42,475 nucleotides of DNA from the NCBI GenBank assembly GCA_029063085.1, contig JAIDOW010000042.1, positions 1-42,475 of the forward strand, written 5' to 3'. Position 1 is the stretch's first letter, and each line of letters starts with the position of its first letter. The position numbers and the translations under genes are program-made. The DNA comes from Lachnospiraceae bacterium. GTDB taxonomy: Bacteria > Bacillota > Clostridia > Lachnospirales > Lachnospiraceae. The notes below the pieces were generated by a model that made no database searches, was not told where the DNA came from, and saw only the letters and a program-made list of their open reading frames with translations. Of this stretch, positions 14,178 through 23,692 are shown one piece after another.

Positions 14178-15077
14178 CTAAAAATACCCCTCTCTTTTTC
14201 GCCTCTCCATACTTCCTGTTTCTTCATGATCAATTACACGACTTGTTCGTTCAGAGGAAACTGCCTTAAGGGTTTCTTCTATTATGGCAGGCAGGGTATC
14301 AGCCGTTGACTCTATACCGCCGGTAAGCGGATAACATCCAAGGGTGCGAAATCGTACCATCTTCCGTTCTATCTGTTCCCCTGGCCGCAGCTTCAAACGA
14401 TCATCATCTACCATAATAATGTTTCCATCCCTCTGGATAACCGGCCTTTCTTTCGCAAAATATAATGGTACAATATCAATATTTTCTCTCTCTATATACT
14501 GCCAGATATCCTTTTCCGTCCAGTTGGAAAGCGGGAATACACGTATACTCTCTCCTTTTTTAATCTTCGTATTATACAATTTCCAAAGCTCTGGTCTCTG
14601 GTTTTTCGGCTCCCATGCATGATTTTTATTACGAAAGGAAAAAATCCTCTCCTTCGCTCTTGATTTTTCCTCATCTCTTCTTCCACCACCAAATGCAGCA
14701 GTAAAACCATATTGGTCAAGGGCCTGTTTCAGGGCCTGCGTTTTCATGATATCCGTATAGGCTGCACCATGATCAAATGGATTAATTCCCTGTTCAACCC
14801 CTTCCTCGTTAGTATAAACAATCATATCCAGACCAAAATCCTTTACTACTTTATCACGAAATGCTATCATTTCTTTAAATTTCCAGGTTGTATCAATATG
14901 CATAAATGGAAACGGTGGTTTTTCCGGATAAAAAGCCTTTAATGCCAGATGCAGCATAACCGAGCTGTCTTTTCCAATTGAATAAAGCATAACTGGTGCC
15001 TCACACTCTGCTGCAACCTCTCTCATAATGTATATGGACTCTGCTTCTAAACTGTCTAAATGACTTAATCCGCTCAT
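14178..15077 (-). CDS. cysD: Sulfate adenylyltransferase small subunit CysD
   Basis: Catalytic subunit of the heterodimeric ATP sulfurylase, 299 residues, normal length. It joins sulfate to ATP to give APS, driven by GTP hydrolysis in CysN. The N-type PP-loop [13 protein letters not shown] starts at residue 33. Other family marks are [15 protein letters not shown], the [15 protein letters not shown] motif, and the C-terminal [20 protein letters not shown] lies 9 bases before the ATG. It is followed without a gap by cysNC, and preceded 79 bases upstream by the CysQ gene, so the three form one sulfate activation and recycling unit. Confidence 0.95.
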   Translation of the reverse strand: MSGLSHLDSLEAESIYIMREVAAECEAPVMLYSIGKDSSVMLHLALKAFYPEKPPFPFMHIDTTWKFKEMIAFRDKVVKDFGLDMIVYTNEEGVEQGINPFDHGAAYTDIMKTQALKQALDQYGFTAAFGGGRRDEEKSRAKERIFSFRNKNHAWEPKNQRPELWKLYNTKIKKGESIRVFPLSNWTEKDIWQYIERENIDIVPLYFAKERPVIQRDGNIIMVDDDRLKLRPGEQIERKMVRFRTLGCYPLTGGIESTADTLPAIIEETLKAVSSERTSRVIDHEETGSMERRKREGYF

Positions 15078-15156
15078 TCTCTCATTCTCCTCTTTAAATC
15101 AGGTATCCCTTATTCCTATTTATCCAAAGCTACAAAACCACCAATTTTATCACTTA

Positions 15157-15936
15157 CTACCATACATTGTTTATATTATTTACTATGTAAAAGCCTTTCG
15201 CATTTAATGTGTCTTCACGATTATATAATAGTTCACTATGATCCATCTGTTTCACAATTGCTCCTGCCTGTTCAGCAATACAGTGCATTGCTGCTGTATC
15301 CCATTCACAGGTTAACCCAAAACGGTAGTATACATCTGCCTTCTGTTCTGCTACTAAGCATCCTTTTAACGAACTGCCTACCGAAACCGCCTCTGTAATT
15401 TGAAATTCATGTGCTTTTATTAAATCTGCCTCTTTCTCTGATGAATGAGATTTGCTTCCTACCCAAATCAGCTTCTCCGTTTTATTGGAAACCTGCAATT
15501 TTTTTAAACTCTGCGTATCACCATCCAACTTATATGCACCGCCCTCAACAGAAGCATAATACAAATCTTTGGATACGGGTACATAAATTACTCCTATAAT
15601 CGGACGCTGTTGGTACACCAATGCAATATTTACTGTAAATTCTCCATTTTTTTTGACAAATTCCTTTGTTCCGTCTAATGGATCTACGATAAAACAGTAA
15701 TCATTCTCTCTCCGTTTTTTATCGTCCTTAAGTTCTTCCGAAAGCAAAGCATACTCCGGGAATTCTTTTGTTAAAACGGACACAATATACTCATTTGCCT
15801 TTTTATCTGCCAATGTTAAGGGAGACATATCTTCTTTATACCCAACCGTAAAATCCGATTTATATATCTCCATAATGATTTCGCCAGCTTTCACCGCAGT
15901 CTTTTTCATAACTTCTAAAATTTCATCCTGTTTCAC
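15157..15936 (-). CDS. cysQ: 3'(2'),5'-bisphosphate nucleotidase CysQ
   Basis: Magnesium-dependent phosphatase of the inositol monophosphatase superfamily, 259 residues. It removes the 3'-phosphate of PAP, the product left when PAPS donates its sulfate. Visible metal-site motifs are LSEE (near 71-75), DPLDGTKEF (family Asp-Pro-Leu-Asp-Gly-Thr) and the C-terminal CEWDTAAMHCIAEQAGA. I chose the GTG at 15936 because AGAGAGGG lies about 6 bases upstream and the product then fits the CysQ length; an ATG 16 codons earlier has no ribosome site. Its place beside cysD-cysNC and downstream of a sulfotransferase supports the PAP-recycling role over inositol phosphate hydrolysis. Confidence 0.85.
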   Translation of the reverse strand: MKQDEILEVMKKTAVKAGEIIMEIYKSDFTVGYKEDMSPLTLADKKANEYIVSVLTKEFPEYALLSEELKDDKKRRENDYCFIVDPLDGTKEFVKKNGEFTVNIALVYQQRPIIGVIYVPVSKDLYYASVEGGAYKLDGDTQSLKKLQVSNKTEKLIWVGSKSHSSEKEADLIKAHEFQITEAVSVGSSLKGCLVAEQKADVYYRFGLTCEWDTAAMHCIAEQAGAIVKQMDHSELLYNREDTLNAKGFYIVNNINNVW

Positions 15937-15992
15937 TGTTTTCCCTCTCTTATCTGATATAGTATATTTACAATTATATTTCAAATTACGAT

Positions 15993-17003
15993 CTATAACA
16001 TCAGCGTTTTTTCAAAAGATTTATTCAAGCAATATTCCGTTCCAAATCCTTCCTTGAATCTTGATAGTCCTAAATTCAAATATCTTCCTTGATCTTCTGT
16101 ACATATTCCAAAAGTAAAAATTTCTAACCCTCTATCTACCGCTAACGAAATCAAATTATAAATCAAAAAATCCATAGGAAAATATGTTAAATATTTTTCA
16201 TCCGATGATAAATATTGTGTATGCATTATTTTATCATCAAAGAGAAATACCATACTTCCAGCTATCATTTGCTGCCCCTGATACACACCATAAAATTCAA
16301 TATTTTCATTAAATCGTTTTAATTTCAAGTCAAGTAGTTCTTCATATGTATGCACGCTGTTCAAGCCTAACTTTTTTAGGTTTAATTGCAATACTTCATA
16401 AAAACCTTTTATGGATTCTGGCATAGTAAGCTCTTTAAATATCAAATCATTTTTTAACGAATATCTATAATCCCGCCTTTTACTTGAAGAAAATTGGGAA
16501 AGAATATCTTCCTTATATCTTTTAAGCCGCATATAATAATTCAATTCATTATACTGAGTATAACCTCTCTGATACAAAAAATAATCTAATAAATCTACAT
16601 TTTCTCTTGATAAAATAGAGGGGGTCATCTTTAAATAAACTTTTTTAAACCCTTCATTTTTTAAATATTCTTCAAATAAATCCATCAAGACAGAAATACT
16701 GGATGCATTATAAATATTAGGAGATACTATAATCCCACCATACGATGTCCCTTTGTGAGAAAAAAAAACTTTTTCTTCAGCTTCTTTTAATTCACACGCT
16801 AAAATACATGCTATAATTGCATTCCCCTTATATGCTATAAGAGAATAATCCATAAATCTATCTTTGGGATGATATTCAATAAAACGTCTTGTCTGAAGAA
16901 AAGTTCCATTTATGCTTTTTTTCAAAACAAATTCATCCCATTCCTTTTGCATTGTTGATGTATATTTTTCAATTCTGTAATTCATAGATTTTTTCGCCCC
17001 CAT
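15993..17003 (-). CDS. FemAB/GNAT-like acyltransferase
   Basis: A 336-residue protein of the GNAT-like group related to FemAB peptidyltransferases (Acetyltransf_6 type). Marks are the N-terminal WDEFVLKKSINGTFLQTRRFIEYH segment (a charged helix leading to a TFLQT turn), a central SSSKRRDYRYSLKN helix, and the C-terminal FGICTEDQGRYLNLGLSRFKEGFG stretch, which resembles the GNAT-type acyl-CoA site. Such proteins in glycan clusters move acyl or aminoacyl groups to amino sugars; here the FdtA/FdtB amino sugar would be a candidate acceptor. Two starts are possible: the ATG at 17003 or the ATG six codons later at 16985, with a G-rich stretch 11 bases before it. The acyl donor is unknown. Confidence 0.7.
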   Translation of the reverse strand: MGAKKSMNYRIEKYTSTMQKEWDEFVLKKSINGTFLQTRRFIEYHPKDRFMDYSLIAYKGNAIIACILACELKEAEEKVFFSHKGTSYGGIIVSPNIYNASSISVLMDLFEEYLKNEGFKKVYLKMTPSILSRENVDLLDYFLYQRGYTQYNELNYYMRLKRYKEDILSQFSSSKRRDYRYSLKNDLIFKELTMPESIKGFYEVLQLNLKKLGLNSVHTYEELLDLKLKRFNENIEFYGVYQGQQMIAGSMVFLFDDKIMHTQYLSSDEKYLTYFPMDFLIYNLISLAVDRGLEIFTFGICTEDQGRYLNLGLSRFKEGFGTEYCLNKSFEKTLML

Positions 17004-17050
17004 AATTTCATAATACTATATTAGAGACCTTCCTGCTTTTGCAAAATACA

Positions 17051-17704
17051 TCAATCTCCCCATTTAATATTCTCCCGAATCACTTTTACAGGTATCCCTC
17101 CAACCAGAGAATGTGGAGGAACATCCTTTGTAACAACTGCTCCTGCTGACACAACAGATCCTTTACCAATCGTTACTCCCTTTAGAATCATGGCTCCGCA
17201 ACCGATCCATACATCATCTTCTATCACAACCCGTTTTGTCATTTTGTGTTCTGAATAATCTAAATGATGTGCATCCGAATCACGAATAACAACATTCGGT
17301 CCAACAATTACATTATTACCCATTCTAATGGACTTAAAGCAAACTACCTGTACACCATTATTGAAATAACCTGTGCCCAGCTTCAATGTCGCACCTTCTC
17401 CAATCCAGATATCACACCCTGTATAAATCTCCATTCTTCCATTGCAAATTATACGTGCACTTCTTTTCATCGTAATACAAGTTTCCTGATGTGTTTTAAC
17501 ATTTCGTTTTTTTCCTATATCCAATCGGTTTTTGCACATGATATAACTATCTTTTTCCAATACTATTCTTGCATATTTATGGGGAATAATCATTCCAATT
17601 GAATTCTTTTTCACTTGTTTAGTATTTAATTTTATATATTCTAGAATATCTATATCTTTTCCTATGTTCCTTTTTATCCCCATAATAATTTTATCAAACT
17701 CCAA
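17051..17704 (-). CDS. Hexapeptide-repeat O-acetyltransferase-like protein
   Basis: Left-handed beta-helix acyltransferase, 217 residues. Hexapeptide repeats run from about residue 85 to the end ([56 protein letters not shown]), finishing with [15 protein letters not shown] as in maltose/galactoside-type acetyltransferases. DSDAHHLDY (about 137-145) carries the likely catalytic His pair. It should transfer an acetyl group to a sugar hydroxyl or amine. The start is uncertain: the frame opens with TTG at 17704 without a well-spaced ribosome site, and an ATG occurs at 17683. It lies 35 bases after the sulfotransferase gene. Confidence 0.8.
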   Translation of the reverse strand: MEFDKIIMGIKRNIGKDIDILEYIKLNTKQVKKNSIGMIIPHKYARIVLEKDSYIMCKNRLDIGKKRNVKTHQETCITMKRSARIICNGRMEIYTGCDIWIGEGATLKLGTGYFNNGVQVVCFKSIRMGNNVIVGPNVVIRDSDAHHLDYSEHKMTKRVVIEDDVWIGCGAMILKGVTIGKGSVVSAGAVVTKDVPPHSLVGGIPVKVIRENIKWGD

Positions 17705-17739
17705 TCCACCGTTAGCACATTATGTACCTTCAACTCAAT

Positions 17740-18960
17740 TTAAGCCTCTTCAACCTTCCACTTGGATTTAAATTTATTAATATCCTCTACACTGTAAAAA
17801 TGTTCAATATATTTACTTGTATAACATTCTTCATAATACTTTTTATCTAGTGGCATATTTTTTTCAACATTCAAATAACTCTCTTTATACCATTTCTCTC
17901 CACTGTCATTTCCAGTTACTAATTCTAAATCCTCTATTCCCAAAAAGTTACCAATTTCGGTTCCCAGACTACTCAATTTTTCAAGCTGATATACCATAAT
18001 ATCCAACCTATCATTAATATGATAAATTGAAAATCCTTTTTCCTTATCAAAAGGATATTGATATATGTCTACTCCAAAAAACGGTTGAATCTGCTGTTCA
18101 AAAAAGTGTTGTACAAGCCAATCACACTTTCTCTTCCTATTAAGCTCTGCCAACCAGCACTTTTTATCACTAATATCCTGAGTTAAATATTTATTAAATA
18201 TACTTCTGACATCTCCTCCTGCATTCCAGTATTCATCCAAATCATAATAGCATGCTCCGCCGCCGCCAGACACTAGTTCATATAATAAGCTTAAATTTTG
18301 TTTTATAGGATCTCTTACACCCATAATTAATTTAACTGGGTATTGGCGAATAAGATTTTGCATGGAAACATCCATATAATTATAAGAATGAAATAACGAA
18401 ATAATATTCTCGCCCCTTCTTTCCACCGAATTAACAACTGTTGTATTCCCAACCTTTGGTGCTGACAACATCAAACGTATATTATCTATAAATTGAAAAT
18501 TATTTATAAATTCACTTTTTATAAAATCAGACTCCATAGAACAATTATATTTCCACTCTATCTCATCAAAAACGGGCTTTAATTCCGGTTCTTTTTGACA
18601 ACATATAAATCTGTTTAACGCTTTCATTCTGTCTCTAAACTCAGAATACCAGATATAACGGTCAATTCCCCTATTTTTTAACTGTTCTGCAATTTCTTTT
18701 TCATATGTACTTCCAATCTGAATAACCGTATTTACATGTTTATGGAAGTACTCTACACATTCATCCACAGAAATAATACTAATCCCCTCAATATCATTTC
18801 CAACCTTATTTGCATCATTATCGACAAAAGCAACTATTTCTATACCGTGTCTATCCAAAAGATGCTTCACTGCATATCCTGCTTTTGAAGCACCAAATAT
18901 TATCACATCATTTTCCTTATATATCTTTAAATCCTTATCAATTTTAGAAAACTCAAACAT
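17740..18960 (-). CDS. Rossmann-sulfotransferase fusion (probable carbohydrate sulfotransferase)
   Basis: A 406-residue two-domain protein. Residues 18 to about 105 are a Rossmann-type domain (VIIFGASKAGYA, then VAFVDNDANKVG) like that in several neighbours. From about 135 comes a sulfotransferase domain: the 5'-phosphosulfate loop SAPKVGNTTV (166-175, Lys169 in place) and the 3'-phosphate motif RDPIKQNLS (216-224), with the Arg and Ser eight positions apart as in known PAPS sulfotransferases. It should move sulfate from PAPS to a sugar of the island's glycan. No signal peptide or membrane helix is present, so it acts in the cytoplasm. AAAGGAG precedes the ATG. The PAPS-producing genes lie four genes downstream. 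Acceptor unknown. Confidence 0.75.
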   Translation of the reverse strand: MFEFSKIDKDLKIYKENDVIIFGASKAGYAVKHLLDRHGIEIVAFVDNDANKVGNDIEGISIISVDECVEYFHKHVNTVIQIGSTYEKEIAEQLKNRGIDRYIWYSEFRDRMKALNRFICCQKEPELKPVFDEIEWKYNCSMESDFIKSEFINNFQFIDNIRLMLSAPKVGNTTVVNSVERRGENIISLFHSYNYMDVSMQNLIRQYPVKLIMGVRDPIKQNLSLLYELVSGGGGACYYDLDEYWNAGGDVRSIFNKYLTQDISDKKCWLAELNRKRKCDWLVQHFFEQQIQPFFGVDIYQYPFDKEKGFSIYHINDRLDIMVYQLEKLSSLGTEIGNFLGIEDLELVTGNDSGEKWYKESYLNVEKNMPLDKKYYEECYTSKYIEHFYSVEDINKFKSKWKVEEA

Positions 18961-19063
18961 AAAATTCTCCTTTACTCACATTCACAAAAACTTCATCTTC
19001 ACTTGCGTATTTAAGAATATCAAAAAATGACTACCTATAGTCAACCATCATTCATGGATCATT

Positions 19064-20047
19064 TCATATAAAATTCATCACCACATTTATAATTGGAGAT
19101 AATATGTATAATCCCTGCCTGATGATATATAATAATACTTTTTCTACAATACCTATTTTTTCATAGCAAAGCAGCCAATAAAATACCCTATACCTATTTT
19201 TTTTACATATATATCGTTCTCTATTAAAACTATCTGCCTGTAACTTAGACATATTTTCAAACAATGTACACAACTGTCCAAAATGTCTTATAACTGTCTG
19301 TAATCGTAATTTCGGATTTATTCTTATTTCTTCATAAATATCCATTGCACTATAAAGATCTTGTAATAGTTTGCTCTTTTTTTTCCAATCTGTCGGATTT
19401 TGCCGGTAAGCAACCATCGGTCTATTAATATAATAAATCTCCCCATATTTCATAAAATAGAATACAATTAAATTATCATCAAAAACATTATGATTCATTT
19501 CTATTTTTTTGACTTTTTTATAGACATTTCTATATAAAAAACATTCGGCAGGAACCCAATACTTACTCCAATATTTCCGTTTAGATATTTTCCCTTCAGA
19601 AAGACACTCTCCATTTACTCTCTTCTGAACAGCTTTATCACTATCATATAGAATTAAATCACATCCACACATCACATATTCCTTATTATGTGATAAAATA
19701 TCAAATTCTGTTTGCAAAAAAACATCTGATACATACAAATCATCGCCATCCAAAAAAGTAACAAACTCACCTTTTGCATATTTTAATAAATTTAGCCGGT
19801 TTCTTGATGCTCGGTAAATAGGATTATATTTTTTATTATAATCCCTAGGCATTTTATAAATCTCTATATTAATGTGTGACCTATTACGTACTTTTTCTAC
19901 TATATCCAATGTAGCATCTGTAGAGCCATCATCACCAACCAAAATCTCATATTCAAAATCTGTTTTTTGACAAAGAACGCTATTCAGCGTTTTTTCAATG
20001 TATTGTTCCAAATTATAGGTTGTTATCAACACTGAAACTGCAATCAT
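19064..20047 (-). CDS. Family 2 glycosyltransferase
   Basis: Inverting GT-A glycosyltransferase, 327 residues. The start VSVLITTYNLEQYI, the nucleotide-binding VGDDGSTDAT (residues 37-46) and the metal-binding FLDGDDLY (98-105) are typical of GT2 enzymes. The last 45 residues are hydrophobic and aromatic, probably a membrane-surface helix or helix pair. I chose the ATG at 20047, with AGGAAGG 10 bases upstream, over an in-frame ATG ten codons earlier. Donor and acceptor sugars cannot be read from sequence. Gaps of about 93 and 103 bases separate it from its neighbours, larger than elsewhere in the island; I see no clear promoter or terminator there. Confidence 0.85.
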   Translation of the reverse strand: MIAVSVLITTYNLEQYIEKTLNSVLCQKTDFEYEILVGDDGSTDATLDIVEKVRNRSHINIEIYKMPRDYNKKYNPIYRASRNRLNLLKYAKGEFVTFLDGDDLYVSDVFLQTEFDILSHNKEYVMCGCDLILYDSDKAVQKRVNGECLSEGKISKRKYWSKYWVPAECFLYRNVYKKVKKIEMNHNVFDDNLIVFYFMKYGEIYYINRPMVAYRQNPTDWKKKSKLLQDLYSAMDIYEEIRINPKLRLQTVIRHFGQLCTLFENMSKLQADSFNRERYICKKNRYRVFYWLLCYEKIGIVEKVLLYIIRQGLYILSPIINVVMNFI

Positions 20048-20140
20048 AGTATTCTTTCCTTCCTGTATTGCCAGCATTTTATCGTTCTGAACTTTTAAAA
20101 ATAGATTCCATCCATTCCTACTTTTATTAAAATCTAACCA

Positions 20141-21211
20141 TTATTCTACCCATGCATATAATTTACGCCAAACATACTTTATTTTATAATTCGGATTTGC
20201 CTCCAAAATAATATCTGTCAAAACAGAAACATCATCAGGAATATGATAGGTACAGATTGATAATTTAGGTGCATATTTCTTCAAAACTTCCTTTGCACCT
20301 TTTAACATTGACCGTTCAGCCCCTTCTATATCAGCCTTTATAAAATCTACACGTTCTAAGCCTTCTTTCTTCACGAACTCATCTAATGTGATAACAGGAA
20401 CTGTACTCTTTTCACCTTCTACATCCGGCTCTAACCTGCTAGAACTCAAATCTTCTGAGCATACAACAAATTCTGCGGTCCCTATATAGTCAGATAAAGC
20501 ATGTGGAAAAACATGAATTTTATCATTATATATATGATTTGTTTTGTTTAAATACTGCCTTCCTATCTCCAACGGTTCAAATGCATAAACATCGCATCCA
20601 ACCTCTGCTGCACGAGCCGAAAACATTCCAAAATTCGCTCCACAATCAATTACAATATCATTTTTTTGAAGCTGTACCTTTTCATACTCATATTGACCTT
20701 CATCTACTTCACTATAATCATTCAAATATGGGAAAAGCAAATCTCTCATCTCTGCCAGCCAAATAAATATTACTTCAAGATTATCTGTACACTTAAATAA
20801 ATTTGCCATCTTAAAGTATCCAAAATCCAAAATATCCTTTTGAAGACTTTCCCTTCCGATAATTTCGTTTAGCTGCATAAATCTTTTAGCAATATAATAT
20901 TCGTGATCCGACAAAAAATAAACATTATGAATATCATGTTCTACAATACAAGGAAAAATATCATTGTAAAATTGTTTTGACGTTCCTATTACCACACAAT
21001 CATTATCTGTATAGGGAAGTTCTGAACATTCATATATAGGAATATTATTTAAACTCTTATCATGTACAAAACCATCTGTAACAACAAAGCCTGCAATTTT
21101 TTTTCCGTAAAAAGCTAAATATTCATATACTGCTTGTCCGTATTTTCCTGTCCCATAAATAAATACTTTCTCCTTTGAGTCTACATAATTCAATAACTTA
21201 TCTGATTTCAT
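20141..21211 (-). CDS. Rossmann-FkbM methyltransferase fusion
   Basis: A 356-residue protein. Residues 15 to about 100 form a Rossmann-type domain (VFIYGTGKYGQAV, GFVVTDG) of the kind repeated in this island. Residues 180-350 are an FkbM-family SAM-dependent methyltransferase: motif I VIDCGANFGMFS (187-198), acidic AFEPLE (210-215), and the FkbM mark VDFIKADIEGAE (288-299). FkbM enzymes methylate hydroxyl groups of sugars or polyketides, so O-methylation of a glycan sugar is likely. GAGGAGG precedes the ATG. The 158-base gap upstream (21212-21369) is AT-rich and holds no gene I can support. Confidence 0.85.
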   Translation of the reverse strand: MKSDKLLNYVDSKEKVFIYGTGKYGQAVYEYLAFYGKKIAGFVVTDGFVHDKSLNNIPIYECSELPYTDNDCVVIGTSKQFYNDIFPCIVEHDIHNVYFLSDHEYYIAKRFMQLNEIIGRESLQKDILDFGYFKMANLFKCTDNLEVIFIWLAEMRDLLFPYLNDYSEVDEGQYEYEKVQLQKNDIVIDCGANFGMFSARAAEVGCDVYAFEPLEIGRQYLNKTNHIYNDKIHVFPHALSDYIGTAEFVVCSEDLSSSRLEPDVEGEKSTVPVITLDEFVKKEGLERVDFIKADIEGAERSMLKGAKEVLKKYAPKLSICTYHIPDDVSVLTDIILEANPNYKIKYVWRKLYAWVE

Positions 21212-21369
21212 ACTTTATTCCTCCTCTACATATCTATCATTTTTGATTTTAATATATTTTTTCATGTATCCTTTTGTGAAATAATATGTTTTACCGATAA
21301 TAAAAAAAGTTATTTTACCTTTACCACAATAGCACAAACAATCTTATTAGTAAAGTTATAAGAAACTAA

Positions 21370-22119
21370 TTAAATATTACTTTCTCTTATACCTGCATTA
21401 ACAAAAATCTCACTCCCGTATTCCGGAAAGTATTTAGTTATATTATATAAACCATTTAAAACATTCTCATCTATAATATGATTCTCTAGCATCTCAAACA
21501 TCTGTTTATGCGTAAATGGTTTAAGAAAATAAGAACCCGTTTCAATAACTTTAAAACCCGCAGCCTCAACAACATTACAAAACTTTTTTTTATCATAAAC
21601 TTCATGCTGCTGTAACAATACATTTCGCTCGGACATTTCAAACACATTATCTACAAATCCCATTTCCTTTGCCAAAAGTCTATGAAATGAATTCGCATTT
21701 GGAACATTTATGTGTACGATCGTATCCTTGTTGCATATGTGTACAATATTTTCTAACAATCCAATCGGATCTTCTACTTCATGTAGTAAACCAGAACAAA
21801 TAATAAAATCTAATTCACCACTTTTCAATTCTTCAGAAGCTGCAAAATAATCATTTATGCAATTTACTTTTTCATTTTTTGCAGACAAACACATGGCATT
21901 TTGGTAAAACTCCTTGCCCGGCTCAACTACAATATATCGTTCGTAATCCTCATGATCAAGATATTTAAACAATGGTTCCATTCCGCACCCGATTTCTAAT
22001 ATTCTTCTGTGCGGATACTCCTTCAAAGTTTCTAAAACTTTTTTTCTTCTATATGCTACCTGATAATCTTCAAATCCATGAATCATATAATTTTGTTCAT
22101 AATCTTCTATATCTCTCAT
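21370..22119 (-). CDS. Class I SAM-dependent methyltransferase
   Basis: A 249-residue methyltransferase. Motif I is RRILEIGCGMEPLF (38-51), followed by an acidic IVVEPG at the end of strand 2 and a LDFIICSGLLHEVEDP strand-4 motif. There is no extra domain. The fold suits methylation of a small molecule or sugar, but the HEVED-type motif is also found in enzymes acting on lipid or carrier-linked substrates; I cannot decide. AGGGGAG lies upstream of the ATG, and the gene follows the FdtA-like gene by 11 bases. The long gap downstream may mark an internal operon boundary. Confidence 0.75.
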   Translation of the reverse strand: MRDIEDYEQNYMIHGFEDYQVAYRRKKVLETLKEYPHRRILEIGCGMEPLFKYLDHEDYERYIVVEPGKEFYQNAMCLSAKNEKVNCINDYFAASEELKSGELDFIICSGLLHEVEDPIGLLENIVHICNKDTIVHINVPNANSFHRLLAKEMGFVDNVFEMSERNVLLQQHEVYDKKKFCNVVEAAGFKVIETGSYFLKPFTHKQMFEMLENHIIDENVLNGLYNITKYFPEYGSEIFVNAGIRESNI

Positions 22120-22130
22120 TAAAATCTCCC

Positions 22131-22544
22131 CTATTTCAATTCCTTATCCGCCTTAATAAAATGTAAAAACTCATCATAATCCCTTATATAATCATCTTCA
22201 TTATACACTTCTGATGCTAAACACATCAGCACGGCATCTGATGAAAAATCATACATTTCTCTCCACATATTATTAGGTACATATAATCCCTCGTATGGTT
22301 TTTCCAAAAAAACTTTTTTCTTTTCATATCCATTATCTAACAATATTTTACATGAACCATGAATACAAACCAATATTTGTTCCAAAGATTTATGGGCATG
22401 ATATCCTCTGACTACCTCTTTTTTCGTATCATACATATAATAAACTCTCTTGATTTCAAAAGGTATATCATTATATTCTTCCAATGAAACCAGCTGCCCT
22501 CGCTCATCTCCATGCTGTTGAAATTGATATTTTACAATCTGCAT
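22131..22544 (-). CDS. dTDP-4-oxo-sugar 3,4-ketoisomerase (FdtA/QdtA-like)
   Basis: A 137-residue cupin of the WxcM/FdtA group. The motif RGYHAHKSLEQ (46-56) holds the two active-site histidines (His49 and His51 in this numbering) and the Arg-Gly typical of dTDP-4-keto-6-deoxyglucose 3,4-ketoisomerases. The next strand ends in GSCKILLDNG. With the aminotransferase encoded 10 bases upstream it should make dTDP-3-amino-3,6-dideoxy-galactose (Fuc3N) or the gluco form (Qui3N). The ATG at 22544 has AGGAGG 6 bases upstream. The dTDP-glucose pyrophosphorylase and dehydratase needed first are not in the window. Confidence 0.85.
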   Translation of the reverse strand: MQIVKYQFQQHGDERGQLVSLEEYNDIPFEIKRVYYMYDTKKEVVRGYHAHKSLEQILVCIHGSCKILLDNGYEKKKVFLEKPYEGLYVPNNMWREMYDFSSDAVLMCLASEVYNEDDYIRDYDEFLHFIKADKELK

Positions 22545-22554
22545 TATATTCCTC

Positions 22555-23643
22555 CTAAAAAGCATTAACCGCCTGAACAACTTTATCCATTTCCATCTCT
22601 GTCATACCACACCAAATTGGCAATGATAATTCTGTGTCCGCAATATTCTCAGCCACTGGAAAATCTCCTTTTTTGTATCCCAATTCCACATATGCCTCTT
22701 GCAAATGCACTGGTATCGGATAGTGAGTCTGTGTCATAATTTCACATTGTTTTAAATAGTTTTGCAGGCTATCTCTTTCTTCACAAAATACTGAAAAAAC
22801 ATGCCATACGTTATCTATATCGGAATATTGTGGTAATTTTATTCTATCATTATGAATATTCTCCAAATAATATTTTGCAATTTTTCTTCGCTCCTGTGAC
22901 CAATCATCCAAATATCTTAACTTTACTCTAAGAACAGCTGCTTGAAGTTCATCCATCCTGGAATTAAATCCTTTGTATATATGATGATACTTAATATTAG
23001 AGCCATAATTACGAAGCGCTTTTGCTTTTTCGTAAAGGTCCTTATCACTCGTTACAATTGCCCCCGCATCACCTAATGCACCAAGATTTTTCCCCGGATA
23101 AAAACTAAACCCTGCCGCATCACCTAATGCACCCGCTCTCTTCCCATCTATTATTGCACCATGTGCCTGTGCGGCATCCTCAATAATTTTGAGACTATAA
23201 CTATTTGCAATATCCCTAATTGCTTGAACATCTGCCAGTCTACCATATAAATGTACTGGCATAATGGCTTTTGTATTCTTTGTAATCTTTTGTTCAACTA
23301 ATGCGGGATTCAAATTATAAGTATCTTCCAACACATCAACAAATACTGGAGTGGCACCACAATAACTGACCGCCAGTGGTGTGGCTATAAAAGTATCTGC
23401 CGGAACAATCACTTCATCACCAGCACCTATTCCACACGCTTCCAAAATAATATGCAAAGCATCCAGACCATTTCCTACTCCAATGCAATACTCCGTACCA
23501 CAATACGCTGCATATTCTTTTTCAAACAGCTCTAGTTCATTGCCAAGAATATACCACTCTGCATCTATTACTTGATTAATTGCACTTTCCATTTCACCTT
23601 TTATTCTTTTATGCATTCTCTCCAAATTTATGTACGGAATCAT
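22555..23643 (-). CDS. DegT/DnrJ/EryC1 aminotransferase (FdtB/QdtB-like)
   Basis: PLP-dependent sugar aminotransferase, 362 residues. The PLP lysine is Lys185 in [13 protein letters not shown]; other marks are GVGNGLDAL (56-64), [13 protein letters not shown] (80-92), the DVLEDTYN strand and EDAAQAHGA (155-163). Paired with the FdtA-like isomerase it probably aminates carbon 3 of a dTDP-6-deoxy-3-ketohexose. I chose the ATG at 23643: GGGGTGAT, close to the ideal AGGAGGTGAT, sits 7 bases before it. The N-acyl step of the Fuc3NAc/Qui3NAc pathway could be done by either acyltransferase downstream. Confidence 0.88.
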   Translation of the reverse strand: MIPYINLERMHKRIKGEMESAINQVIDAEWYILGNELELFEKEYAAYCGTEYCIGVGNGLDALHIILEACGIGAGDEVIVPADTFIATPLAVSYCGATPVFVDVLEDTYNLNPALVEQKITKNTKAIMPVHLYGRLADVQAIRDIANSYSLKIIEDAAQAHGAIIDGKRAGALGDAAGFSFYPGKNLGALGDAGAIVTSDKDLYEKAKALRNYGSNIKYHHIYKGFNSRMDELQAAVLRVKLRYLDDWSQERRKIAKYYLENIHNDRIKLPQYSDIDNVWHVFSVFCEERDSLQNYLKQCEIMTQTHYPIPVHLQEAYVELGYKKGDFPVAENIADTELSLPIWCGMTEMEMDKVVQAVNAF

Positions 23644-23692
23644 AAACTCCATCACCCCATTCACATTACTTTTCAATACCTAAGTCAGTAAT

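Noticed and set aside
12339-15936. Assimilatory sulfate reduction operon
   Set aside because: No APS/PAPS reductase, sulfite reductase or sulfate transporter is next to it, and CysQ plus a sulfotransferase-like gene point to sulfation.
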